From Warburgia ugandensis (taxonomy: Eukaryota; Streptophyta; Magnoliopsida; Canellales; Canellaceae): a stretch of DNA of 64,000 nt. Below, piece by piece: positions 24,018-35,582 of the stretch (position 1 is its first letter; every line of letters begins with the position of its first letter). Below the pieces are notes generated by a model, which saw only the letters and a program-made list of their open reading frames with translations, did not search any database and had not been told where the DNA came from. The stretch spans positions 28,301,618 to 28,365,617 of the forward strand of contig CP141128.1 of assembly GCA_035236585.1 (NCBI GenBank), in the 5' to 3' direction. The position numbers and the translations under genes are program-made.

Positions 24018-25749
24018 AGATTGAATTAGGAAATATCTATAATAGTTGAGAAAAAGAACATCAAATTATTTGAATGAGTTGAAAGAACAAATTTTAAGGA
24101 TTAGGAGTGATTATAGAAATTTACATTATGAAAGTAACAAATTTCCTTGGGAAAAGAAAAAGGAAGAATCAATGTGAGGATGCATTGAACATAAATGATG
24201 TTATGGAGAAAATTAAGTACCCTTTTACTCTATAAGGATGAGCATTTTGCAATTTATTATCATCAACTGGGAATAGGAAATGAAACATCATAGTATGAAA
24301 TCAAAACAAATTTTAAGTTATATGAGTTGATAAAGGACATTCATGAATTTGAGGAGAATGAAATATATTAGACAAAGTGGTAATGATATATGGAAATGGA
24401 CTTAAGGAAATCAAGTGCACTTATAGAATATATGTTAGACACTTGCAAAACTTGTCAACTATCTGGTAAGTATACATGTTGATTGAAGAAAGAAAAGTTT
24501 AGAGTCATATAAATTTTAAGGATGGTATGGAATTTGACCCAACAAAGGTAGAATATGATACTAAAATATGAAATGACAATGACAATTAGAGAAATTTATC
24601 TCTTACTAATTGTATAACATAAGGACATTCTTTTAGTGCAATCTTGCTATTGATTACTTAAACCCTAAAAGAGTTTATGGTAGATTGTTGAGAATTGAAG
24701 AATATATGATAAATTATGAAGTTTTTAAAGGTTTGAGAATGGATGACTACAAAGTCAATATGGGCTCTTTTAATTGGAATTATCAAGGATACTTCAAATA
24801 AAGGGTTAGTACGATATATATATATATATATATATATAAAAGGTTATGAGGTATGCTTGAAAGAAGCATGAGGAAATGCATAATCTAGAAATTTTGAATC
24901 CAATGATATATATATATATATATATGAAGGGAAAAGAGATAAATATTATCATGGATTGTAAGAATGTTCTGAATATTGTTCTGAATATGAGAAAAAGATA
25001 ACAAAAGAGATAAGGAATATATATATGAATAAAATGGCACACAAAGGGTGTTACAAAAACAATGTATTGGATGCGAATGAGGAAATAATCATTACAAGGA
25101 AATTATTATTCAATGATAGAATTTGAGAAGAAATTGTTAGTAAAAGGAAATAGTAAAGAAGTATGAATTGTAGAGTAGAAATGAAGTAATCACTTCCAAA
25201 TAATGGAAGAACAAGGAAAGAGATAATTACTTCCAAATATTGGAAGATTGTTACAAAGAACAATAGTTCAAATTATATAATCCAACCAATATGCCATTTT
25301 GATAGATAGTCTAAGGACTATACATATTAGGAATGCTATGTCACAACTATATATGTTGAAAAGGAATGAGGATGAGCAATAGAAGTTAGAATGGAAAAAT
25401 ATGAAGTGTTGAAAGATTGGTGAAAATGAGGAGTAGAAATTTAGTATACCAATCAAGTGAAATAGAAGGGTTTGAAACAAAAGGATAACTTAGTTAAGAG
25501 TTATTAATCCTTTTGGAAATTTTAGCAAGAATTAGCTTAAGTGAATAGTGCATAAGCAAGGTTAGTCATGTGTGAGCATTTTAATAGGAATCAACCATAC
25601 AATTTATACCTTTGAGGAGAAGGTAGTATGAGAAATGAATGAAAGGAAATATGATTTCCTTAAGTGGAAAGGCCACACGAGTAAAGCTATGAAAGAGTTG
25701 TGAAAACTCATAAGTGAGTTGCTATGCAAATTTTGAGGACGAAATTTTT
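24018..25749 (+). mobile_element. Interior of A no. 1, right part, with faint pol traces
   Basis: Mostly unreadable AT-rich sequence. Around 24180-24330 one frame gives an RT-like YHQLGIG followed by a stop, and near 24420-24480 another gives YMLDTCKTCQ, resembling the CX2C part of an integrase zinc finger. The order (RT then integrase) is right, but both matches are short. The last roughly 270 bases match the end of the A no. 2 interior ('gagttattaatccttttgg', 'ttgaggacgaaatttttgtaaggggg'), the usual end of a Tekay-type pol gene. Overall a decayed interior. Confidence 0.45.
24814..24838 (+). repeat. (AT)n microsatellite
   Basis: About 12 AT units. A second run of about 10 units lies at 24906-24925. 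Confidence 0.9.
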
Positions 25750-25763
25750 GTAAGGGGGATAGA
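25750..25763 (+). other. Polypurine tract of A no. 1
   Basis: 'gtaagggggataga' directly before the 3' LTR start at 25765. It would prime plus-strand DNA synthesis. Confidence 0.8.
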
Positions 25764-26333
25764 TTGTAACACCCTTAACTTTTGTAAGGAGATTAAATAA
25801 ATAATGAAATTGAAAATTTCAAGGAAAACTAGGCTGGAATATTAGGGTTATTAAAAATGCACTTCTTATAGAATTTGAATCAAGATATAAGACATATATA
25901 ATTGAAAACATACTCAATGAACCCTTCAGAATGATTGTAAGCACGACAGATTCTGAGTTTAGATGAAAAATCCTCATTTTTCTCCATTTTTAAGAATTAA
26001 AGGGTAAAGTGGTAATTTTACTAATAACTGAGGCCTAAGACATCAAAATTTGGAATGTACATAGAAATATGAATCCAACACCATGAAATACTTTTAATTC
26101 TGAGTCCAGGAGAATAAAATAAAATTTTCTCCATAAAAGGGCAAAAATGGTCTCTTCACACCTATGTGGGGCCTACAAAGGGATCCAACGGCTAGAAAAC
26201 AAGTCATCATGAGTCAAACCACTACCAACTGCTAGTGGAGAAAGAGGTGGTAGTGGAATCCGAAGACAATTTAATAATCAAAAGAAATCAAACATGATAA
26301 TTACGTGTAATCATCATAAATTCCAAAAACCCC

Positions 26334-26341
26334 TATAAATA
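26334..26341 (+). promoter_or_regulatory. TATA box of A no. 1 3' LTR
   Basis: TATAAATA about 570 bp into the LTR. The site is kept in the other A LTRs (44010, 51084, and 23424 inverted). A start just downstream would leave about 3.8 kb of LTR in the transcript leader. Confidence 0.55.
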
Positions 26342-28544
26342 TCTCATAAAATTCCCAAAAAATTCTCCTAATGTTCTTCACGAGGTCCCCTAGAATGCCC
26401 CAAATCCCTGCCTCAAAAGCCTCTCCGATCTCCCCCAATTCCTCTTTCTTTTTCTCTTTCTCTTTTACTCTCTGTGGGCGTGTCCCCAGACTCACCCAGG
26501 CAAACGACCCCATGTCAGCATTGGGCACATCCTAGGATGCATCGTCCCCTATGAATTGGGTTTCCACCCAAGAAACCCTAATCCAATTATCCATCACTTT
26601 CTACCTATTAAAATAACATCTCCACCATTGGATCTGGTTGGACAAGGGTGATCTACAAAAGTCCTTTGATTTCATGATGATCTACCTCATGGATCGTCGT
26701 GAAATCCCAAACGAAGAACCACTCTAGTACTTGTTACCGTCTCTGGTGGAGTTTTCCAATTATTTTGGACAATCTGGCCATTAAACGGTGATCTTGCACA
26801 ATTAAATGTCTTCCTTTTGTGGTGATTTACCAAAGCCCTACGGTCTCGCACCTTCTTCGGCAACAAAAATGGAGAATTTCATGACTTAATGTATTATCGA
26901 TGTCTAGGGTTTCTTATCTCTCTTTGGTGATCTTCACTTCATTGGACTGTCACAAGTAGGTGCACTTTTCTTCCCCATGTTCATTCTGCCATCTATTGGG
27001 TGCTTTCTAGCCTCCAGAGATCTTCCCTGGCCATTGATCCATTATAAACGATGGATCCAGCATGGAGGGTTGAGATCTCCTCATTTTCTTGCTCAGATAC
27101 AAATTTTGAGCCATGGGATAAGTTTCTAGGGCCCAAAAACTTTAGGGTAAGAAATCTTAGCCCTTGATGTTTTCTAATTTAGGAGATCTGGAGAAAGGCT
27201 GATCTAACAGTCCAGATTGAACTGTCTCAATCGATCTCAACAGATCGAGTTCCAGCATGCTGGAGACTCCCCGTGGGTACACCCTCGTATGTGCATTCAT
27301 GTGTGAGCTTCCAGGTGGCGCATGAACTAATTAGATCTGAGCCTGGTATGCCCAAATTTGATCTCAGCCGTTCAATTTTGAACTAAGATATTATATCTTC
27401 AATTAAGAGCTAAATATAGCTTTGATTTTAGATTTGAAAGCTTCTATAGATTCCTTATCACTTTTTTAAGGTATCGAACTCATGAAATGTATGTTTTAAA
27501 TTGTATTTATTGTTTATAATCACAAAAATCCATAGTAATAGTATTGGATCATGATGAAGATGATCTCAAAATTGAGATCTGAACTGATGGATGGGTTCAG
27601 GAGGTCCTAAAACTTTGACAATCATGATCAAATTAAAATTTTTGGGTTTCTACATCAAGAAAATTAACAAAAATAGTAAGATCAAATTTTAACCCTTAAA
27701 ATAGGCTAAAATCTTAAAATCCCAAATTTGATCTCAATTTAACTCCAAATTAAGATTGAAAAGTTGGGTTGGATTCGTCTTGATGAGGAGAACCTATTGA
27801 ACCAATAAAATCATAAGTTTAATTCATTAAATGTTCTGAATTTAAGTAGATAAGTGCACTAACATTCTTGATCTATGAGATGTTGGATGATCTAGCCGTA
27901 AAAGTAGTAAAATCCATAAAAATGAATGGTAATCTCCTTGATCAAGGAAGATTAGACAGCATGGATGATGATATAAAGTTAATATCATATGGATTGATGG
28001 ACTTAGTGATGATGATTTGGGATAGATTAAGATCTATGCCCTTAAAATGAATAAAATGACTTGAGATCTTCTTGAACAGTTGGATCAAGAAGGATCCGAT
28101 CATTTGATGAGGTGCATCAATGATCTAATGATGACATCAAATTAAGAAGATATATTAGATCTAAAGGAAAATGAAAAGATCCAGATCTAAACCTTAAACG
28201 AGATGAAAAATGAATAATGACCATTGGATCATGATGAATAGTTATGGCATGTTAGATTTCCATTTGAAGTATTAAATGTTAACATAATTTTCATTTATTA
28301 CTTAGTAGATTTAATTGTAGATTTATTTATATATATATTTATGCTTTAATGCTTATGTTATGAAAATTACATTAAAAATGTAATTAAATGAAAATAGAGT
28401 TGAAGAATAATTACATGGAATGAATGACATGGACTTAATGATAGTAAGGGCCATAATTAGTAGGATAATATAAGGAATATAAATTTCTTGGCCCAAAATA
28501 GGCGAATAATGAAAGTCCATCAATGACATTTTAAATATACGTGG

Positions 28545-28925
28545 ATTTAATTAAAATCAATTAGAAAGAGTACTTAGGGTTAAAATGCTCATAGGAACCT
28601 TATGAAAGTTTGAGCTAAGGTCACCCTAGTGGATGATGAGCATGATGGTTAAGGGGGTTCTTTAATAGAGCCTCGCTCTTCCCCTACCTTCCGTTGACAT
28701 TTGTGAGGTCTAAACACCTCCTTACATGAGGATTGAAGTGACCACTTTGTGTTCAACCATTCAACTAGTAAACCTTAGCCAATTTGACATAAGAGAAGCT
28801 GCCTAGACTTAGGATGAAATAAACTATCCTCAACCAGTAAAACATTAACTGGTTGAGTAATAATAATAAGAGCATAAAAAGTTAGCAAATCATCTAATCC
28901 TAATAAAAATTGTAAGTAAGATAGG
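28545..28925 (+). repeat. Module shared by family A LTRs and Athila-like leaders
   Basis: Contains 'tcaccctagtggatgatga', 'agagcctcgctcttcccc', 'ttgacatttgtgaggtctaaa' and 'ccttacatgaggatt'. The same order of blocks occurs in A copies at 13045-13330, 20995-21350 (inverted), 45985-46385 and 62675-63055. It also occurs in the Athila-like leaders of E (56200-56520, inverted) and D (about 2990-3400). Confidence 0.8.
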
Positions 28926-29732
28926 GACGATCAAACAAGATCCAGAGGATCTTGAATGATCAAAAACAATAAGAATGCTAATGTCATATTGTATTGTGTA
29001 TGTATATGTAGAAAGATATAGAGAGAGAACCCAAACCCTTGATCAAACATGATTCAAGGAAAATTAGGGCATCACATGATCCAATTCAACTGATCCAATC
29101 TAATAATCTAATCAAATGAGGTGAAAGTAATGAGATGTGTAGACTAAGGAAACCCTAAGAATAGGGCATAGAAAATATTCCAGCCTTAGTTAAACAAACA
29201 TATCATCTGATATGTACAATGTACTTTACATACAAGCATGGTGGCTTGTGATTTTATTTTACACAATACTAGGACTGGGGATGCTATGATAGGGAAGTTA
29301 TGAGGGTTTGGCCACCCACTTCCTGAAATTTATATGATGGATACCATGTCCAAAGAGAGGCTAAATGTCAGGTCGGGGCAACCATGGGAAGGCTGCGACT
29401 GTGACAGCCATGGTCTTCCCCATGCGGACATGCATTTATTATTTCCACAGTTGGCATTAGTGGATGATTATGTAGTTATCCAGGTGCACTGTACGGGTTG
29501 AGACTGTGGCATAATAGTCCTAATGTACTTTGCATTATTATGCACATATAATAGGCATAGTGAAATGCCATGGCATGATGATATGCCACTACATGAGTTC
29601 TTAGAAAGAAAATCCCTATATGAGAATTGGCTGAATATTTATCTCCTAACCATGGTGGAATAATGACTGAGGTATGTATTCTTATATTGGTGAAGTAGTA
29701 TATTTTTGTATGCCCTACTAAGCATAGCTTGC

Positions 29733-29770
29733 TGAGATATTGTAAATGTTTCAATTTTTACAATATCTCA
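29733..29770 (+). other. Conserved stem-loop of family A LTR (3' LTR copy)
   Basis: A perfect 14-bp stem, TGAGATATTGTAAA / TTTACAATATCTCA, with a 10-base loop that differs from copy 1 at two positions. Confidence 0.9.
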
Positions 29771-30199
29771 AATACATAGAAGGAAAATTAGGAGCTCAAG
29801 ACTTAAGAAGATTTGGAAGAATAATCAATCAAGGTATATCCCTTGAAGACATGTATTTTTATTTTGAGAGCATTGTATTGTATTGAGAGTTTGTAATGTA
29901 TGGTGAGTTTTGAAATTTGGATTATATAATTTGAAAAAGTATTGTACTAGTATCAGGCTCTACTGTGAACCATTGGATGGATTTTGGAATTTAATAAAAA
30001 TATATTCTTTCAATAGAATTTTATCTTGTACAAAAATTCTACTTATGTTATGTATGAAGTAATAACTTGGGTTTTCCAAAACAAGTTTTAAAGAATAGAA
30101 TTTTTTCTTCTTTGTTCTGCAAAACTTTTTTACTACTAAGGGCGCCTTGCCTTTGAAAAATGTATTACAAAATGTGTTACAAAAATTCGGGTCGTCACA

Positions 30200-33015
30200 A
30201 GTGTCATGCTTTTTCAAAAGTGTAACGAGTCAACTTATAAATGCAAATAGTTCTCTATGCATCAAATATAACTTAAATCATGACCGGGAAAATCAGTCTC
30301 ATGTAAATGGGGTCATTCCTTCGGCAAAACCCTCAAGGTTTTGTTCTTATAGATGCCTCATCGTTACTAGACTTAGGCTTGTCCCTCAGAAATGGTCAAT
30401 ATATAAATCCATGCCCCCATCATCGTGGAAAACTGATCACTCCAATCATGATGGCATACAATCCTGCCACATTGGATGAGATTTAACACTCGAGACATGA
30501 CCCACATAGATACCACATAGAAAATAAACACATATGCTTGTAGGGCCTACCATCACCTATAAGCAACTACCATGGCCTCTACATCTGCTCGTGAATACCT
30601 GTACGAACCATGACTCAACAAACCTCATGAGGGCTACCTGGCTACCACTCAAAGCACTTCCCCATGAGAACATATTACTACTACCCATCGTCTCCATTCC
30701 AAGGCTAGTATTAAATCATCTCAAAGGTCAATGGCCAACTACACCTCCTAGCATAGGTTATCAGGACTTATAAAACATAGTAGGCTTCCAGGACTTACTG
30801 CACAAAGCAGGCCTTCCTCCAAGTCTTATAGCACACAGCAAGCGTGTGAGCTATCTAAGACTTAGGACACTCCTAAAGTGCCTACCCAAAACATCGATGA
30901 AATCCATATCTACCAGGACTTATAGCTGCTCATAGAGTGCACACACTTAACATTAACATACTCATATCCATCAGGACTTATGGCACCTTATAGAATGCCT
31001 GCAAAAAATATCGATAAAATCATAACCATCAAGGCTTACAGCTACTCATAGAGTGCCTGCCTAAGTATCCACAAAACTACATCTGACAGGACTTACGGCC
31101 CCTCATAAAGTGCCTACTAAAAACATCAATAAAATCATAACCATTAGGACTTATAACCACTCGCAGAGCTCCTCCTTGATGGGTAATTACCAAAAGATCC
31201 ACATCATACATCTTAAAGCATAGAAGATAGTGTACATACTTTATGCAAAACCTTATATCTCAAATATTCATTTCAAAGTGTGGCTCCATGGCCAATTCAA
31301 GTCATATTCATATATCTAAAAATCTTATCATATAACTTACATACCTTGTGCAAAACCATGCATTTTCAAGCATTGCTTTCAAAGTACAGAAATCATGCAT
31401 ATGAAAACCATGATCCTATCATGTCTCACAACTAAAGCAAACATTTGGATACATTGAACTGTGCAATTCATGGTTCTTTCAAAATTAGGTTGCAACATGA
31501 ACTTGAAGTCATATATCAATCTACTTATTTCATTTATAAAATTCCAGATAAAGACCACATTATAAATCATGACTCTACAAGAAAATCGTATATGTACAAG
31601 TAATATTAAATCATTGATATGATAATTCAAACCATTCTAAACCAAAAATAGTTCTCAAACCATTTTCTCGTTTTGAAGTTCATTTGAAACTTGGTAGTAT
31701 CAGATTACCTACCTCTTATGATGCCCTCTTATTTTAACTGTATTACCTTAGCTCAACTGTCAACTAATCTCCAATCGATCTCCTCATTTCGTATTGGGCA
31801 ACATCTAACTAGCCAATCAATACAAAACTAATGTTATTTTCAATTCTCACATTTAAACTTTATTTCTTAATGTCAATATCATTTTTTCTAACTCAGATCA
31901 CCCTTATGACCTAATATTCACCCTCTAGGCCGATGATTCTATTGTTAGAACTTGTCAAATCTTGAATTTTCTCATCATCAAATCTTATTAGCCAATGAAT
32001 CATTTTCTAGTCTGTCAATTCATTTGTTTTCCATTTCTCGTTGACACGTCAGAACTCAAATGCAGTAATTCAAGTTCCAACAAACCATTACTTGTCCATT
32101 AAATAAATGTTTACTAGGTCCAATTACACTTTCAGGTAATCAGTCAATTTACGTTATAATTTATGATCCATCATTTGTTAATGGCTAATCACTTAATTCA
32201 GTTCATCATCTAATAGCAAAATTTTCCTTGTCTGATATTATATGGTTATTGTTCTAGGTTAGACATGGAGATACAACTTCATCATTACTAGATCTACCGT
32301 TCATTCTTTAGATCATTGATCCAAGAGTTTAGATTTGTATTAGAGTTCAAATAACCCCATTAATGAATGATCTAGATCTAAAAGTTTAGTCCAATAAGTA
32401 ATGGTAATCTGATTTAGTCTTTACATGTATGATCCTATGTTCTTCGTGTGATTGGATTGCTTATTAAGGGTTTAAGCCATTAATTAAAGCCTTGGGATGG
32501 ATACTGGAGTTCTAATAATTGACAAGACAATGTGTACATCAACAAGTCTTATTTAATCCATCGGTTTCTTGAAAATCAATGCCCTGATCTTAAAATTTTC
32601 AGAGTATCTTAACTTAATAAAGGTCAGAGTACACATGGTGGCATCTAATCATCAATCAGACATTGTCAGATCCTTATTCCTCTACTGTTTGATTGGACAT
32701 TTCTGATTATTTACTCAATTCCCATCTAATTTTTCAATTTTTGTCAGATACTAGTAATTTCAATGTTCTAAAACTCCTATTTTGTGTCTAATCATCAATC
32801 AAACACCATGAAGTCATTGTTTGTATAGTGATAGATGGGACAGTCCTCTAATCTGTTTTACCTCTAGATCATAAAATTTTGACTTATTCCATCAATTTCA
32901 AGAATGGGGAACTTACTAATATCATTTGATCATTAATCAAACATTGCCAGTCAATGTTTACACAATAATAGATCAGACAAACGACCTAGATTGTCCAATT
33001 TGTTTTCTAACATAG
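30200..33015 (-). mobile_element. Family C LTR, inverted, outer part (left piece)
   Basis: Continues at 41158 after the B insertion; together about 4.0 kb. Its first bases 'agtgtcatgctttttcaaaag' align with the reverse complement of the family C solo LTR about 115 bp from that LTR's end, so the terminal part is missing and element A no. 1 abuts it at 30199. It contains a 58-bp tandem array absent from the other C copy. Small ORFs here are not coding. Confidence 0.75.
30857..31172 (-). repeat. 58-bp tandem repeat array in family C LTR
   Basis: Units start at 30857, 30915, 30973, 31031, 31088 and 31146 (steps 58, 58, 58, 57, 58), each beginning 'aggactta' or a close variant and including 'catagagtgcctgc'. 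About 5.4 copies, diverged. Degenerate units may extend upstream to about 30770. Confidence 0.88.
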
Positions 33016-34744
33016 TGTGACGACCCGAGTTTTATATGATGCAAATTTCATAAAAGGCGAGATATCTTGTTTTAGAAATATGAAATGCATGAAAATCTTT
33101 TGCCATGAAAAACAATCTTTCGTATAAAACCCCTAGTGTCAAAACCCATTTTCAAATCATATAGCCATAGCATTGTTATAAATCAACTCTATTCCCAAGA
33201 AAGTGTTAGTCACAGCCCCAGCTAAAGAGGGTAACTATAATCAAGTAACATGCACTGAAAGATAAGGTAGAGGTTTACTTACATGGACTTAATTTGGGTG
33301 TCTTCTATCACGGGCGTATCCCATCCTTAAGTGTTTACTTGTCTGAAAAATGTTAAGGATTGGGTGGGTATACACTATACTCAGTAGGAGTCTGTTGCTA
33401 CTAGTTTTACAATGCATGCTATGTTTTAAAATCATGTCCTTTAAAACATGTGCATGTTTGATCACTCATGTTCAATATTGATATTACAAATCATTGTCAA
33501 ATTAGAATACTAACAACATAAAGAATCACATAATCCAGTCGAAAGTAACATAGATATCATAAACATAATGATATGCACAAGATGCTGAACTGAATCCAAC
33601 TCATGGATATATGGTATGGTTGACCATCCTCATGTCATGCCATATGCAAAGCAAGTAAATCCTCAAAAACATAAGCACACTATGCCCACGACCTCATCGT
33701 TGAGTGGTCCCCGGGTGCCTGGGGACACACGGTCATAGCCTCCACAGGGCATATGACACTTCGACCCAGTGGTGTGACACCAGTGGTAGTCCTCTGTACC
33801 ACATGCAGTCAAAGTAAGGACATGCCTTTTAGGCATGGTACCCTTTCCACCTAATAGTGGTAGAGGCTGGGAGGCCACCCCAGACCTCTCAGTATAGCCC
33901 CCACGAGCTTACTATCTAAAATCATAGACGATCAAGCAAGCAAAAACCTCATTTTTCAAAGCCTGTCCTCTTTGGCTCCCTCACAACTGCCTACCCAGTG
34001 TCTTTTGGGCACTCCAGCGTCTTTTGGTAACCCTCAAGGATATGCAATTTTTCAAGACTCAATAATCATAAATCATGCAACTTACGCAATCGTTTGCAAA
34101 ACATGTCTATGCATAATGTATTTGTCATATACATGCTAAATTCATTTATGAAATCAATTCATGCTAAACAAGTCATGTAACTTAAAAACTTAAAACATGC
34201 ATTCTCAAAGTAATCATGGGTTCTTTTTAAAAGTCTAGTAGTGATAAAACACCTACTTGGTTTGATTGTGCTAGTCCCCTTGTCCTCGTACGTTCTTGAA
34301 CATGGTTTAGGGGAAAAAGGTTAGCTTGGCCTATTTCTATAGGTTTCAGAACAGTTTACCTTACTACTTAGGCATTAAGGGTTCATTCTAATGCCTAAGG
34401 TCCTCCTAAGGTCCCTAACTGGGCCTTGGTATCGTCAGGTTTGCAAAGGTTTAGTGGCTCCGCACCACTATCATAGTTTAAGGGTCATACCCACCTTATA
34501 TAGGGCCTTGATAAGATATTTTATGATTTGGGTGTGTCTACACCGTCGATACGGACACAATGCTTCTCGCGGCACCTCAATCGAAGCCCTAGAACTCAAG
34601 GTATGGGCATTTTAATATTAAGAGTATGTAGAAGGCCCATACGAGGTGGAAGCCCGAGACGCTAACGCGTCTCGCGTCAGTGGCACGCGCCCCACCGAGC
34701 ACATCTCCAGATGCACTTGGATTCTGCCCATCTTTTTCGTTTGT

Positions 34745-34766
34745 GGGCGCGTCCATGGACGCGCCC
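34745..34766. other. 22-bp perfect palindrome in CpG-rich LTR core
   Basis: GGGCGCGTCCA followed by its exact complement. The sister LTR site (40432-40453) differs at 5 positions, 3 of them CpG to TpG or CpA. A second small hairpin, GAGACGC-TAAC-GCGTCTC, lies at 34656-34673. Confidence 0.85.
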
Positions 34767-35094
34767 GCTGGTTTCCCTCTAACGCGGTAGACGCGGTTCC
34801 GTCCCATGGTGACTGGGGTATCCTCGGGACACCCTGGTTCGACCCTGTCAAACCAGTACGCCCCAGGCACCTTCCTTGGGTCCGTTGTGGCTCCCTAGAG
34901 CCCCATTTTGCATGGTTTCTCATGCAAAAACTTAGGGAAACTCATCCTAAGACTAAGGGGGAGATGGGTTTGGAGTGGTTGAAGGCATACCTGGTTCGTG
35001 GCCGGGTTTTTTCCACGTTTTCTCCTCTTGCCTGCTTCTCCACGATGGGTTTTTCCTAGGATTTTGGGCTGCCATTGCAGGCGCCCAAGAGCTC

Positions 35095-35102
35095 TATTTA
35101 TA
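35095..35102 (-). promoter_or_regulatory. TATA box of B 3' LTR
   Basis: TATAAATA on the minus strand within the inverted repeat 'gagctcta.ttta.tagagct'. Kept in the sister LTR at 40739-40746. Confidence 0.6.
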
Positions 35103-35531
35103 GAGCTTGAAGAGGGTTCTGGAGGGGGGTTCTATCGCCATGGAATGGCGATGGAGAAACCTCTAGAATGGCGGTGGTTTCTCCCCTGCACACCGCCATT
35201 CTAGAACACTCCAATATGTTTGGGAAGAAGAGGGGTGCCCATATCAAAACGAGTCCCTGTTTTCTCTAGTCAAATCCATTTTGAAATTAAATTACAATTT
35301 TGCCCTTGAACTTCAAAGGGCCATAACTTGCTCATTTTAACTCTGTTTTGGGTGATTCTGGTCTTGTTGGATTCCTTTTTCTGAGATGCACCTAAGGGTA
35401 CCATTCTTAGGACCAAATTTCTAGGTCTAGTCAGGGTGAACAGTGAAATGACCAAAATACCCTTATCTCCAAAAAGTGAACTTTTCATTACCAACTTGGG
35501 ATTTCAATGTTACAAAAATAGAGTCATTACA

Positions 35532-35545
35532 TTCTTACCCCCTTA
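35532..35545 (-). other. Polypurine tract of element B
   Basis: On the minus strand TAAGGGGGTAAGAA, immediately before the 3' LTR. Confidence 0.85.
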
Positions 35546-35582
35546 GGGGAATTTTGCCCTCGAAATTCTACAATATATACAG

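Larger units (their letters stand above)
13045..30199 (+). mobile_element. Giant-LTR element A no. 1 (Tekay/Del-type ends)
   Basis: A 5' LTR remnant (13045-17751, interrupted), an initiator-Met PBS (17754), a short degraded interior, a polypurine tract (25750-25763) and a complete 3' LTR of 4435 bp (25765-30199). The interior holds an inverted solo LTR of the same family; without it the interior is only about 3.3 kb, shorter than one LTR. No intact gag or pol is present. The element appears inserted into the family C LTR that continues at 30200, about 115 bp from that LTR's end. Confidence 0.82.
25765..30199 (+). repeat. 3' LTR of A no. 1 (complete, 4435 bp)
   Basis: Starts TGTAACACCC and ends GGGTCGTCACA. 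Landmarks in order: TATA box 26334, low-complexity CT-rich leader (26400-26470), a small GC-richer patch (about 27195-27330), the Athila-shared module (28545-28925), the 'caaccagt...actggttg' inverted repeat near 28836, the stem-loop (29733-29770). Matches the A LTRs at 43460-47931 and 50520-64000 and the inverted one at 19271-24012. Confidence 0.9.
33016..35531 (-). repeat. 3' LTR of element B
   Basis: Pairs with 38700-41152. On the plus strand both start TGTGACGAC and end GAGTCATTACA. Contains a CpG-rich core at 34545-34900 and a TATA box at 35095-35102. Frames such as 34646-35059 are antisense to LTR transcription and have no support as genes. Confidence 0.93.

Noticed and set aside
24814..24925. 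AT repeats as a replication origin or matrix attachment site
   Set aside because: Simple AT microsatellites inside a decayed element interior; nothing else supports such a role.
30857..31172. CRISPR-like array
   Set aside because: Units are directly adjacent and diverged with no unique spacers; this is plant LTR tandem repetition.
34646..35059. 137-codon open frame on the plus strand
   Set aside because: Antisense within the CpG-rich part of the B LTR; the sister LTR breaks the frame and no domain is visible.
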